DNA from: Paenibacillus pabuli
GTDB lineage: Bacteria; Bacillota; Bacilli; Paenibacillales; Paenibacillaceae
Assembly: GCF_039831995.1 (NCBI RefSeq)
Contig: NZ_JBDOIO010000003.1
Location: forward strand, 2,542,001-2,606,000
DNA: 64,000 nucleotides
Reading direction: 5' to 3'
Program-made: the position numbers and the translations under genes
Shown here: in pieces, positions 54,463 to 62,648 of the stretch
Numbering within the stretch: position 1 is the stretch's first letter
Layout: each line of letters starts with the position of its first letter
The notes under the pieces: model-generated
What the model was told of the DNA's origin: nothing
Database searches by the model: none
What the model saw: the letters and a program-made list of their open reading frames with translations, nothing else

Positions 54463-54777
54463 TTAATTTTTTTCACTTTCATAAACATTCAGTATGGAAT
54501 CTATTAACCCAGGGAAGCGTTCATTGAGGTCTTCTGTTCGAAGTGACAACAAACGTTTGGTTCCTTCAAAACGAGTATAAATGATTCCAGATTCTCGAAG
54601 TGTCCGAATGTGTTGTGACCTTGTAGAATTCGCAATCGGAACGTCAAAATTCTTACAAGCCTGCTCTCCACTCCTATGCATCTGTGCCACCATGTGAAGA
54701 CGAATTGGATCACTGAGTGCATGCAGAACTGCTGGTAGCATGAAGTCTTTACGATCCGGATGATGTAGTGATTTCAT
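54463..54777 (-). CDS. ArsR-family winged-helix regulator
   Basis: The 104-residue regulator has HALSDPIRLHMVAQMHRSGE, CKNFDVPIANSTRSQHIRTL (recognition helix) and RESGIIYTRFEGTKRLLSLR (wing). No paired metal-binding cysteines are visible, so it is probably not a metal sensor. It is divergent from the MFS pump gene, with which it shares a 190-nt AT-rich spacer, and is the likely repressor of that pump. Confidence 0.92.
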   Translation of the reverse strand: MKSLHHPDRKDFMLPAVLHALSDPIRLHMVAQMHRSGEQACKNFDVPIANSTRSQHIRTLRESGIIYTRFEGTKRLLSLRTEDLNERFPGLIDSILNVYESEKN

Positions 54778-54968
54778 AAATTTTCCCCCATTATATTCTT
54801 ATACCAAATCTATGATTAGCTGATGTGTGCTTACATTTTAACATGTTCTCATCTAACAATTTCATGTTGTATTTTACAACAAGGCGTTATATACTTCAAT
54901 TGTTCGCTATTTTACGAACAATAAAATAATATGTATACATAGGTGATAAAATCAGAAGGAGAGATCGT

Positions 54969-56342
54969 ATGAGTTCAGAAAAAAATCCCTCGGTAGTTCA
55001 ATCCGAGCAACCCCTTTTAGCCCGAGAAGGCTTTACCATTGCTGCAATATGTATCGCTATTGTCTTGGCACTTATGAATACATCCATGTTTAATTTGGCG
55101 TTGCCTAGGATCATCTCGGATTTCCATATTTCCTCGTCCACAGCTTCTTGGATTGTGTCCGGATATTCAATTATGTTTGCTGTTTCTTCGATCACATTTA
55201 GCCGTTTATCTGACTTCATACCACTCAGACGGCTGTTGAATATTGGAGTCGTTGCTTTAGGACTGGCTAGCTTAATCGGATTCTTTAGTGGGAGCTTTGT
55301 AGCATTGCTTCTGTGTCGGATTGTGCAGGCAGCTGGTGCGGGCGGTGTTATTTCCCTGTCTATGGTGCTTTATACGCGCTATATACCTATAGAACGCCGT
55401 GGTGCTGCTATGGCCATTAATATGTCCGCTGTTTCACTAGGACTTGGTGCGGGACCAGTCGTTGGAGGAGTAATTGTCGAAAATTTGGGATGGCACTGGT
55501 TGTTTATTCTGACTTCATTCGTCTTGCTGCTACTTCCATTATTTCTTACGTTGCTTCCTAAGGAGTTACCACAGGTTGGATCCTTTGATTTGATTGGTGG
55601 GTTATTCCTCGCTTTGGGTACGACTTCATTACTTCTATTCACGACAAACCAGAAGTGGATTATGCTTATTGCCGGACTCGTTGCATTAATACTCTTTGTT
55701 GTGCGAATTCGTAAAACTCCGGAACCCTTTGTACTTCCGTCGCTGTTTGCAAACCGTCCATTCTTAATACTCGTTTTACTAGGAATGACAGGTTATATAT
55801 GTAATTTTGCCACTTTATTTCTCTTGCCTCAGATCTTAACTCAAAATTTCAACTTTACACCCGGTAATGCGGGATTAATCATTTTTCCTGGTTCGTTACT
55901 CGCTATCCTTGCCTCACGCCGAGTGGGACGTGTCATCGACCGTTACGGGAATCGCCATTTTTTGAAGTATGGACCTGTATTATTGTTAATTTCTACGTTA
56001 CTCTTCGCTTTATTTATTGGACACTCTTGGATAGGAGCAATGGTTACCTATATGATTCTTAGTCTGGCATTTACAGCACTCTCCAGCTGTTTATCCAACG
56101 AAATCTCACGTGTACTTGATAGGAAGTATATAGGTTCGGGAATGGGTTTATATCAACTTCTTCAGTTTTTCAGTGGAGCTTTTGGGGTTGCAATAGTAGC
56201 CATTGCTTTGGAAAAACAGCAACAATTCACCTTGGCTACAGCATATACGAATATTTACTGGGGCTTATGTGTGTTAGCAGTCGTTGGTGTTGTTTCTGCT
56301 ATAATCTATAGAAAAAGTGGAACTCTTACACAACCAAGCTAA
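54969..56342 (+). CDS. MFS transporter, 14-TMS DHA2 (TetL/QacA-like)
   Basis: The 457-residue protein has about fourteen hydrophobic segments. Motifs are MFNLALPRIISDFHIS, SWIVSGYSIMFAVSSITFSRLSD, CRIVQAAGAGGVISLSMVL and motif C SLGLGAGPVVGG. It is a proton-driven drug exporter of the family that includes Tet(L) and QacA. AGAAGGAGAG lies before ATG 54969. It is divergent from the ArsR gene. Confidence 0.93.
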   Translation: MSSEKNPSVVQSEQPLLAREGFTIAAICIAIVLALMNTSMFNLALPRIISDFHISSSTASWIVSGYSIMFAVSSITFSRLSDFIPLRRLLNIGVVALGLASLIGFFSGSFVALLLCRIVQAAGAGGVISLSMVLYTRYIPIERRGAAMAINMSAVSLGLGAGPVVGGVIVENLGWHWLFILTSFVLLLLPLFLTLLPKELPQVGSFDLIGGLFLALGTTSLLLFTTNQKWIMLIAGLVALILFVVRIRKTPEPFVLPSLFANRPFLILVLLGMTGYICNFATLFLLPQILTQNFNFTPGNAGLIIFPGSLLAILASRRVGRVIDRYGNRHFLKYGPVLLLISTLLFALFIGHSWIGAMVTYMILSLAFTALSSCLSNEISRVLDRKYIGSGMGLYQLLQFFSGAFGVAIVAIALEKQQQFTLATAYTNIYWGLCVLAVVGVVSAIIYRKSGTLTQPS

Positions 56343-56433
56343 AGATTGGTTTGTCACATCCATTTCATTGAATAAACGTTTAAAATTACTCTCTATATCT
56401 AATCCATTTCAGTGCTTACTTACGCATATAAAC

Positions 56434-56482
56434 AAAAAAGCAAAAGACCCAGAGAAACTATACTCGGCCTTTTGCTTTTTTT
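56434..56482 (+). terminator. Terminator of the MFS gene
   Basis: AAAAAAGCAAAAG (56435-56447) pairs with CTTTTGCTTTTTT (56469-56481). Confidence 0.8.
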
Positions 56483-56512
56483 CATTTTCCATATAACTTG
56501 AAGTGTTATCCA

Positions 56513-56620
56513 TTAGTGAACTGCTTTTACTTGAATATCATCGACTGTTGAAGGCTTGGTTTGTTTCAAAGCTAGAAAAGCAACCAAAATCCCTAGAAAA
56601 GTTATAGCAGATGCGATCAA
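56513..56620 (-). pseudogene. 3' scrap of an MFS transporter gene
   Basis: The minus strand reads LIASAITFLGILVAFLALKQ, then TKPSTVDDIQVKAVH and a stop at 56513. This is the last transmembrane helix and tail of an MFS transporter. All upstream coding sequence is gone; the break coincides with a GTTTCCCGTTAG motif at 56621. Confidence 0.65.
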
Positions 56621-56749
56621 GTTTCCCGTTAGTGTAATAATCCATCGCCTGATGGCCTTTCTAAAATGTTTGTAATTACAGCATTAGAGACAACTGTCCC
56701 ATAAAAGTGAAGTTCAAGCCCATTTTCTACCGACGAGCTTGGGCCAAAA

Positions 56750-56998
56750 CATTGGGAGATTCGTCACGTTGACTTATCATCGAATCCTCTTTATAATTCG
56801 GACATCGAGAGCCAAGGCAGACAATGATTGAGAGGAATGCCAATACGATGTCGTATCCGAAGGTTTTCATTCGCAGCTTTCACAGAAAACAGAATGAAAC
56901 CACCAAAGAGTTGGACAACGAATTATCGCTTTTGGCATGCGCCAAAGCGTTCTGACAGCTTTCGAAGCATGGATCTCGGTCTTTAAAACAAACTCAAA
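56750..56998. repeat. Upstream part of duplicated yjdIJ block, copy B
   Basis: It shares CCAAAACATTGG, GAGATTCGTC, ATAATTCGGACATCGAGAGCCAAG (given as a motif) and AACAAACTCAAA with copy A at 52358-52539. No other gene is seen between 56621 and 57019. Confidence 0.75.
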
Positions 56999-57019
56999 TG
57001 TGAAAGATGTGAAGGAACT

Positions 57020-57262
57020 ATGAGCAAGGAGAAATTGTACTACGGGAAAAATATCGAAGTAATGTTTAATTCTGAGGTGTGCATTCATTCCGGTATTTGC
57101 GTAAAGGGCCTTCCTGGTGTTTTTGATTTGAGCAAGCGTCCTTGGGTTAATCCCGATGGCGACACGTCGGAGGCCATTGCCAAGCATATTGACACATGTC
57201 CAAGCGGAGCGCTGACGTATAAACGTCTGGACGACGAATATTCAACAAGGAAAGAAGGATGA
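57020..57262 (+). CDS. yjdI: YjdI-like (4Fe-4S)-binding mini-ferredoxin
   Basis: The 80-residue protein has KNIEVMFNSEVCIHSGICVK, VFDLSKRPWVNPDG and IDTCPSGALTYKR. The three visible cysteines (CIHSGIC and TCPSGAL) fit Fer4_19, a divergent single-cluster ferredoxin; few other cysteines are present. In E. coli yjdI is next to yjdJ, and here the GNAT gene begins only 3 nt after its stop. The pair should work together; the reaction is unknown. Confidence 0.88.
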   Translation: MSKEKLYYGKNIEVMFNSEVCIHSGICVKGLPGVFDLSKRPWVNPDGDTSEAIAKHIDTCPSGALTYKRLDDEYSTRKEG

Positions 57263-57265
57263 AGC

Positions 57266-57547
57266 ATGCATATTGTAGAGCATGAAACTGCTAATAAAAG
57301 ATTTCTTATTCATGATAACGGCGACATTGCTGCGGTGATGACGTATGTAATCTCGAGTCCAGAGCTTTACATTATTGATCACACTTTGGTCGAAAATGCT
57401 TACCGGGGACAAGGGCTTGGCGATAAGCTTCTGAAAGCCATGGTAGAATACGCGCGAGAAAACAGTATTAAGATTTTACCCTTATGCCCGTTCGCCAAGG
57501 GACGTTTTGACCGTATCCCCGAATACGCGGATGTTCTTAATAAATAA
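57266..57547 (+). CDS. yjdJ: YjdJ-like minimal GNAT N-acetyltransferase, copy B
   Basis: The 93-residue protein is nearly identical to copy A at 52540, differing mainly in the first 15 residues (HIVEHETANKRFLIHDNG). It retains the acetyl-CoA loop YRGQGLGDKLL and CPFAKGRFDRIPEY. It starts 3 nt after yjdI with AAGAAGGATGAAGC as leader, so the two genes are translationally linked. Confidence 0.9.
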   Translation: MHIVEHETANKRFLIHDNGDIAAVMTYVISSPELYIIDHTLVENAYRGQGLGDKLLKAMVEYARENSIKILPLCPFAKGRFDRIPEYADVLNK

Positions 57548-57574
57548 CAATCTAATTACGACAGTAATAAGATA

Positions 57575-57627
57575 AAAGAGCCTGAGAGTGAGTACGAGAT
57601 TTCTACGTGCCTTTCAGGCTCATTTTG
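57575..57627 (+). terminator. Terminator of yjdIJ copy B
   Basis: GAGCCTGA (57579-57586) pairs with TCAGGCTC (57614-57621), followed by ATTTTG. Confidence 0.75.
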
Positions 57628-57727
57628 CCAACCTCGTCGTTACTCACTTAGCAGAGCATCTTTTTCATATATAATTACCAGAACATCAAGGGGCTGGCCG
57701 TACAATAACTCTTGAAAATAAACAAAT

Positions 57728-57754
57728 TAAAAAAGCCGCTAAAATAGCGACCCT
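57728..57754 (-). terminator. Terminator of the MarR gene
   Basis: GTCGCTA and TAGCGGC (one G-U pair) form a short stem; the minus strand continues into TTTTTTAATTTG. Confidence 0.7.
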
Positions 57755-57789
57755 CCTCTGGTTATAATCAGTAACAATGCTTCTGTATT

Positions 57790-58239
57790 CTATCTATCGT
57801 TTTCCTTCATTCGTTCAACATTTTGGTTTAATTGCACTAATATTTTTCTTAGCACATTTAGTTCTGTATCATTAATATCCGTTAATAGTTCTTTCGCAAA
57901 ATACTCTTTTTCCTTTTGTGAGGATTCAATCAATTCTCTTCCGTAATCCGTTAATTGGACTAAAATTATACGGTTGTCCCCATCTTTTTTTCTTCGTGAT
58001 ACAACCTTATTGTCTTCAAGCTGTTTGAGATGTCTTGCGACAGCTGCCTTATCAAGGGTGACTTTCTTTTGTAAATCACCTTGACTGATTTCAATCTCTT
58101 GATATATTAATGCGAGTATTTCAAAGCGAGATTGGCTGATGCTGATGTAAGCATCAAATGTAGTATTTATGGCGTTGTTTACACGGTACATTTCGTATAA
58201 CAACTTCGACTCCTGTGACCAATCTTTGCTCAAAACCAT
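57790..58239 (-). CDS. MarR-family transcriptional regulator
   Basis: The 149-residue regulator has QSRFEILALIYQEIEISQGD, LQKKVTLDKAAVARHLKQLE (recognition helix) and the wing SRRKKDGDNRIILVQLTDYG. ATG 58239 is used; ribosome site is weak. It lies just downstream of the SDR gene on the same strand, and the palindromic array before the SDR gene is a likely target. Confidence 0.92.
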   Translation of the reverse strand: MVLSKDWSQESKLLYEMYRVNNAINTTFDAYISISQSRFEILALIYQEIEISQGDLQKKVTLDKAAVARHLKQLEDNKVVSRRKKDGDNRIILVQLTDYGRELIESSQKEKEYFAKELLTDINDTELNVLRKILVQLNQNVERMKENDR

Positions 58240-58392
58240 CACATCTTTCGTAATAATATTTGACTGCTACGTGCTTGCAATGTATTAGACAATATACAAT
58301 TTATTTTCTTTTTTTACAAGTAAGCTGTCCTACACCACTGCAATAACATGTTTTTCCTTCCTTATGGCCGCCATCGTTCTCAATCAAAACCT

Positions 58393-58421
58393 AAAAGCCC
58401 TCTCTCAAGTAGAAAGAGGAC
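58393..58421 (-). terminator. Terminator of the SDR gene
   Basis: CCTCTTTCT and AGAGAGGG form an imperfect stem on the minus strand followed by a short CTTTT. Confidence 0.55.
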
Positions 58422-58437
58422 TATCAAAAAATATTAC

Positions 58438-59139
58438 CTAGTACACTGACAAAGTACCGTCATAATTTATCACTTGTCCATTGTGGTTTTCATCATCCAA
58501 AACAAAGTTAACGATTAATTCCGCTGCTTGAACAGGTGTTTTTACAAAATCTCCTGTCATATGCCCGTTCAAATCTGTTGAAACCGCCCCAGGCATCACT
58601 GTGAAAATCTCTACAGGTATATTCTCCTTCTCAAAACTCATTCCCCAAGACTTTGTCATGACATTCAAAGGAGCCTTGGATGTTGTATAGGCAAATGCAT
58701 TGAAGTAAGGTAACGGCTCAATAGGTATACTGATATTTTGAATAATGCCCTTATTGGCAATAAGTAGCGGGAGCAAGCCTTTTGAGAGCGCAAAAGGACC
58801 GATAAAGTTAACTTTATGAGTGGTTTGAAGTTCCTCCACAGTAAATTCCCATCCAACTTTATGCATATCGCCTGGAATACCGGCATTGTTCACCAATAGC
58901 GATAATTCTGTGTAATTCTGTGTAATCGTTGTTACTGCATTCTCAATACTGTGTAAATCAGCTACGTCTAACAATAGCAAATGTGCATCACCAAATGCTC
59001 GAAGGGCAGTTACTGCCGTATCTCCTCGCTCCTGATCGCGTGCCCCAACTAAAACACGATATCCTGCTTCTAATAACCTTTTAGCAATCTCATAACCAAT
59101 CCCTTTATTCGCACCAGTTACTAATGCTGTCTTTGTCAT
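58438..59139 (-). CDS. Short-chain dehydrogenase/reductase
   Basis: The 233-residue classical SDR has the cofactor loop TGANKGIGYEIAK, NNAGIPGD, the catalytic Ser in NISIPIEP and the YxxxK in AYTTSKAPLN. LVGARDQERG after beta-2 suggests NADP preference, as Arg residues sit where an Asp would select NAD. It resembles carbonyl-reductase-like SDRs. A palindromic regulator array lies upstream and a MarR gene downstream. Confidence 0.92.
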   Translation of the reverse strand: MTKTALVTGANKGIGYEIAKRLLEAGYRVLVGARDQERGDTAVTALRAFGDAHLLLLDVADLHSIENAVTTITQNYTELSLLVNNAGIPGDMHKVGWEFTVEELQTTHKVNFIGPFALSKGLLPLLIANKGIIQNISIPIEPLPYFNAFAYTTSKAPLNVMTKSWGMSFEKENIPVEIFTVMPGAVSTDLNGHMTGDFVKTPVQAAELIVNFVLDDENHNGQVINYDGTLSVY

Positions 59140-59201
59140 CTGTTATTCTCCTTCTTCTACGGGCAATCTTTGGTTCACTGCTCCGTAACTTTTCCGCAAA
59201 T

Positions 59202-59231
59202 TGTTGATATATCAACGTTGATACATCAACA
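59202..59231. promoter_or_regulatory. Palindromic operator array before the SDR gene
   Basis: Two TTGATNNATCAA palindromes (TTGATATATCAA and TTGATACATCAA) are joined by CG-type symmetry, so that the full 30 bp is itself a near-perfect palindrome beginning TGTTGAT and ending ATCAACA. It lies 63 nt upstream of the SDR start and fits a MarR or HxlR-type dimer pair. Confidence 0.7.
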
Positions 59232-59589
59232 GTTTATGACAAATCATCTTTTCTGGCAAGCTATTTCTTTTACAAAGGAACTTTCCTCGTACTGCGCGGC
59301 CAAGAGCCGCAGAAGGCGAGCTAAAATAGAGAAGGAGCCTACAGCGTTCCTCAACATTCAAAGTCGACTGAATTATTACCATTCACGGTTGCCTGCAATC
59401 TGCGCAGGACCAAGTTCTAAAGAAAAAAGTAACCATTAGGTAACATCCTCTTTAGTAAGCTGCCTGTTACTTGAACAAAAGCCGCTTCATCTTATCGAAA
59501 ACGAATGAATCTTTTGCATTTCTCCGTCTCATGCGTTACTATTTTTATATTGACAAATTTGCAGGTCTATATAAGGAGGTTAACACGCT

Positions 59590-60174
59590 ATGTCCCCCCG
59601 TACCAAAGAACAAAATGAGCTTATACGGATACAACGCAGAGAACAGATCCTGAACGTCGCCGCGCTCTCCTACTTTCGCACGGGCGGAAGTTTTGATATT
59701 CGTGACGTTGCCCGCGAGGCAAAGCTTGGATACGGCACAGTGTACCATTATTACCCCAACCGGCATTTATTAGTAGAAGATGTGTTGTGTAGGGGCTTCG
59801 AGAGATGCGAGCAAGTTATCACAGAATGGGCGAACAACAACGGCAGCCACCAGGATGACAGGCAGGTTTTGGCCTATTGCAAAGCGCTGCTCCAGCTTTG
59901 GCAATCAGATGCTTGTACATATCTTGTCTATAAAATGGCGGCAGAACATTATACAGGCTTGCCTGAGAAAGATCGCTACCACGCCAAGAAACGATTTATG
60001 GAACAACTGTACGTTCCACTCCAATTGATTACCCAGTGCGAAGACGATAGTGTCGACCATATGCTTGCTGTACTGATCGGCTGCTGTGGACTGTACTATT
60101 ATGCAGGCAATTCCGAACTTGACGTGGATCGCATTGCCCATCTAGCCATGCAAGCTATTACAAAGGAGTCCTGA
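59590..60174 (+). CDS. TetR/AcrR-family transcriptional regulator
   Basis: The 194-residue regulator has the N-terminal HTH: REQILNVAALSYFRTGGSFD, IRDVAREAKLGYGTVYHYYP. The C-terminal ligand domain is not diagnostic. AAGGAGG lies 10 nt before ATG 59590. It is 5 nt upstream of a methionine aminopeptidase gene and must be co-transcribed with it. The spacer 59232-59573 has a short Arg-rich frame but nothing I can support as a gene. Confidence 0.92.
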   Translation: MSPRTKEQNELIRIQRREQILNVAALSYFRTGGSFDIRDVAREAKLGYGTVYHYYPNRHLLVEDVLCRGFERCEQVITEWANNNGSHQDDRQVLAYCKALLQLWQSDACTYLVYKMAAEHYTGLPEKDRYHAKKRFMEQLYVPLQLITQCEDDSVDHMLAVLIGCCGLYYYAGNSELDVDRIAHLAMQAITKES

Positions 60175-60179
60175 GACGA

Positions 60180-60926
60180 ATGGTCATTTTAAAAAGCAAG
60201 TTTGAAATTGAGGCTATCCGGAAGGCATGCCAAGTGGTGGCTGAATGCCATCGTACAATCGCCCCGCTTATCAAACCAGGTATTACAACCAACGAGATTG
60301 ATCGCATTTTTGAAGACATTATGATGAAGCACGGTGCAAAGCCATACCAGAAAGGCTATAAGGGCTATCCCTATGCGACCTGTGCCTCCGCCAACGATGT
60401 GATCGCGCATGGCTTCCCTAGCAATAAGCCACTTGAGGAAGGCGATATCGTGACGATTGACACAGTCGCGGAGCTGGACGGCTGGCTCGGCGATTCTGCC
60501 TGGAGTTATGCCGTCGGCAAGATATCGCCAACGGCCGAGAAGTTGATGCGCGTCACAAAGCAATGTCTAGAACTGGGCATCGAGCAGGCGCAGCCCGGCA
60601 ATCGGCTCGGCGACGTGACAAGTGCGATTCAGAGGTATGCGGAATCACATGGCTTCGGCGTCGTGCGCGACCTTCTTGCCCATGGCATCGGTCGCGACCT
60701 GCACGAGGAGCCGACTTATATGCATGTTGGCAAGCCAGGAAAAGGCCTCCGTATCAAGGAGGGTATGGTGTTCACGATTGAGCCCATGATCACCGAAGGC
60801 AACTACTTGATTAGAATCGATCCGGACGGCTGGACAGCACGGACGATCGACAACAAGCTTGCCGCTCAATATGAGCATACGATCGCTATCACGGCTGAAG
60901 GTCCACAAATTTTGACCTTACAATAG
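60180..60926 (+). CDS. map: Type I methionine aminopeptidase, accessory copy
   Basis: The 248-residue metalloenzyme removes N-terminal methionine. Metal ligands are all present: Asp in ELDGWLGD (both Asp), His in LLAHGIGRDLHEEP, Glu in VFTIEPMI and Glu in QYEHTIAI. It lacks the N-terminal zinc-finger extension. It is YflG-like rather than the ribosomal-operon copy, given its context next to a TetR gene with a 5-nt spacer. Substitutions near the active site (AWSY after GDS, AHGIGRD) might alter inhibitor or substrate preference. Confidence 0.93.
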   Translation: MVILKSKFEIEAIRKACQVVAECHRTIAPLIKPGITTNEIDRIFEDIMMKHGAKPYQKGYKGYPYATCASANDVIAHGFPSNKPLEEGDIVTIDTVAELDGWLGDSAWSYAVGKISPTAEKLMRVTKQCLELGIEQAQPGNRLGDVTSAIQRYAESHGFGVVRDLLAHGIGRDLHEEPTYMHVGKPGKGLRIKEGMVFTIEPMITEGNYLIRIDPDGWTARTIDNKLAAQYEHTIAITAEGPQILTLQ

Positions 60927-60928
60927 AA

Positions 60929-60968
60929 CAAATAGAAGTCGACCATTTCGTGGTCGACTTCTATTTGT
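60929..60968 (+). terminator. Strong intrinsic terminator after map
   Basis: AAATAGAAGTCGACCA and TGGTCGACTTCTATTT form a perfect 16-bp stem with a TTTCG loop. The spacer 60969-61221 holds a tandem TCGGTTGCATAT repeat (61080-61103) and a palindromic GCTAACGTTTCCCGTTAGC motif at 61117-61135. Confidence 0.92.
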
Positions 60969-61221
60969 CGTATTTGGCATAGCATCTTTCTCTAACTACT
61001 GTATAACATTTAATCGAAAACTTTGTCGCGGCGTCAGCTAACAATAAAAAAATAAATCGTAATAAATTCAATACGTTTAATCGGTTGCATATTCGGTTGC
61101 ATATGTGGGCTGTTAAGCTAACGTTTCCCGTTAGCTTAACGAGCTATAGTAATTCTTTAATTACATATCAAACCTGAGGTTACATTCTAGATTTTATCAT
61201 CGTTTAACTAACATGATCAAA

Positions 61222-61250
61222 CAAAAAAACCGCCAGCAAAGCTGGCGAGA
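61222..61250 (-). terminator. Terminator of the YjcZ gene
   Basis: CGCCAGC AAA GCTGGCG (61231-61247) is a tight stem-loop with TTTTTTTG on the minus strand. Confidence 0.85.
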
Positions 61251-61268
61251 AAGTAAGAAGTAAACGAA

Positions 61269-61400
61269 TTACACTAAGAATGCCTTTGAGATAATGACCA
61301 ATAAAATAAAGAGTACGAGTATTGCACCAATGGACGTAAAACCACCATATCCTCCACTTACTCCTCCTACATTACCATTACCATACCCAACTTCACTCAT
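61269..61400 (-). CDS. YjcZ-family sporulation miniprotein
   Basis: This 43-residue protein, too short for routine ORF finding, reads MSEVGYGNGNVGGVSGGYGG followed by FTSIGAILVLFILLVIISKA and FLV. The Gly/Asn/Tyr-rich head and single hydrophobic helix are the signature of YjcZ/YrzO-like sporulation proteins. An AGAGGGGGATGG site precedes the ATG. It has its own terminator and stands divergent from the three LDxRTS genes, suggesting that the region is expressed in the sporulating cell. Confidence 0.9.
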   Translation of the reverse strand: MSEVGYGNGNVGGVSGGYGGFTSIGAILVLFILLVIISKAFLV

Positions 61401-61713
61401 GTTTCCATCCCCCTCTAATTGGTATGAGATAGATTATTCAGGTACATCCGTTTTGACAAGGCTTATAGAAAAAAAGGCCACACCCCAAACTTAAACAGGG
61501 TAAGCCTTCTTCCATTCAACTAAGGATGGGAGTCCTCTTTATCATACTCGCAATCACAATAGTTTATTCTTCAAGCTAACCATCCCATCAAAACACTCTG
61601 CTGTTGTTTGACTGACAATTGCCTTTTTTAATTTGATAGCCACTTCATCCATGCAATGCATCAGGTATTACGTATATTATGCTATATCTACATCGTTAGG
61701 AGGTGAGTATCTC

Positions 61714-62136
61714 ATGACCACTTTTTTGGATGCTCGAACATCACAAAACGCTAGTTTAGCTAACTCTATCTCTGTACCCATTCTAGTTATTAACACGCCT
61801 CAGCTTTTCGGACAGATTGGTCTACTGACAGCCGGTGCTGGGACTAACCCACGTGTTCAGTTTAAAGGAACGGTTTCCGTTACACTTCCGTTAGCCCTTG
61901 CTGGAATAACGATTCGAGTCGTACGAGGAACCCAGGCAACTGATCCTGCAGTCTATTCTGCCACTGCTACATTTGGGCTAAGCGTCTTAGCGCCACAGGT
62001 CATTACTTTTTCGGGTAACGATTTCAATCCACCTATCCTCCCCCAATTGACGTACACCGCATTTATCAGTTCCAACCTATTAGGCGCCGTGCGTGTGGGG
62101 CCGGAAAACTTCGATGGATTTATTGTATCAGATTAA
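61714..62136 (+). CDS. LDxRTS/RxGPExF family protein, tandem copy 1
   Basis: The 140-residue protein begins MTTFLDARTSQNAS and ends RVGPENFDGFIVSD. Between are FGQIGLLTAG, VQFKGTVSVTLP, IRVVRGTQATDP and ITFSGNDFNPP, a regular beta-strand pattern without cysteines, signal peptide or membrane helix. AGGAGGTG lies 9 nt upstream of ATG 61714. It is most similar to the gene at 9829-10236. The 61401-61713 spacer carries the promoter region and a weak hairpin. Function is unknown; a spore-surface structural role is inferred from the YjcZ neighbour. Confidence 0.85.
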   Translation: MTTFLDARTSQNASLANSISVPILVINTPQLFGQIGLLTAGAGTNPRVQFKGTVSVTLPLALAGITIRVVRGTQATDPAVYSATATFGLSVLAPQVITFSGNDFNPPILPQLTYTAFISSNLLGAVRVGPENFDGFIVSD

Positions 62137-62165
62137 TAAGAGTTTATAGATAGGAGGAATCGCCC

Positions 62166-62612
62166 ATGGTACGTACACTTGATGCTCGTACTTCTCTCGG
62201 ATCCAACGGTGTTACTCCGCTAAATGCTCCACTTGCATCCAATACGCCGACTCTAGTGGGTATCCTCGGACTCAATATCTTTAGTCCAGGACCACTAATT
62301 CGTACACAATTCAACGGCACTTATCGCATTTCTGTTGCCAATTTGTCTTCTATTCCTTCTGCCGTTCGATTTGAAATATATAGATCCGCTTCAAATTCAG
62401 GAACACCAGTCTATGTCGTCCAGCAACCCGTGTTCCCTTCGGAAGGAAGCATCTTAGCGAGCTTTGAAGGATCTGATTATAACATTCCAGCTCCCCCATC
62501 TGGCCAACTGATCTATTCATGTTATGTAACGTTTGTTCCAGTGTCCCCATCCGAAGTAGCCACACGTGTGGGGCCGGAATGTTTTAATGCCGTCGCATAT
62601 AGTGACGATTAA
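62166..62612 (+). CDS. LDxRTS/RxGPExF family protein, tandem copy 2
   Basis: The 148-residue paralogue begins MVRTLDARTSLGSNGV and ends RVGPECFNAVAYSDD. Family core motifs are LVGILGLNIF, IRTQFNGTYRISV, VRFEIYRSASNS and FEGSDYNIPAPPSGQLIYS. It holds one extra strand region compared with copy 1. GGAGGAATCGCCC precedes the ATG, 29 nt after the stop of copy 1, so the three genes are an operon. Confidence 0.85.
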   Translation: MVRTLDARTSLGSNGVTPLNAPLASNTPTLVGILGLNIFSPGPLIRTQFNGTYRISVANLSSIPSAVRFEIYRSASNSGTPVYVVQQPVFPSEGSILASFEGSDYNIPAPPSGQLIYSCYVTFVPVSPSEVATRVGPECFNAVAYSDD

Positions 62613-62648
62613 AGTCGATCCACTCCTAAATAAGAGAGGAGGACAACC

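Noticed and set aside
59170-59439. Arg-rich 89-codon frame that might be a transposase end
   Set aside because: No DDE residues or terminal repeats are visible, and the frame crosses the SDR operator; I cannot assign it.
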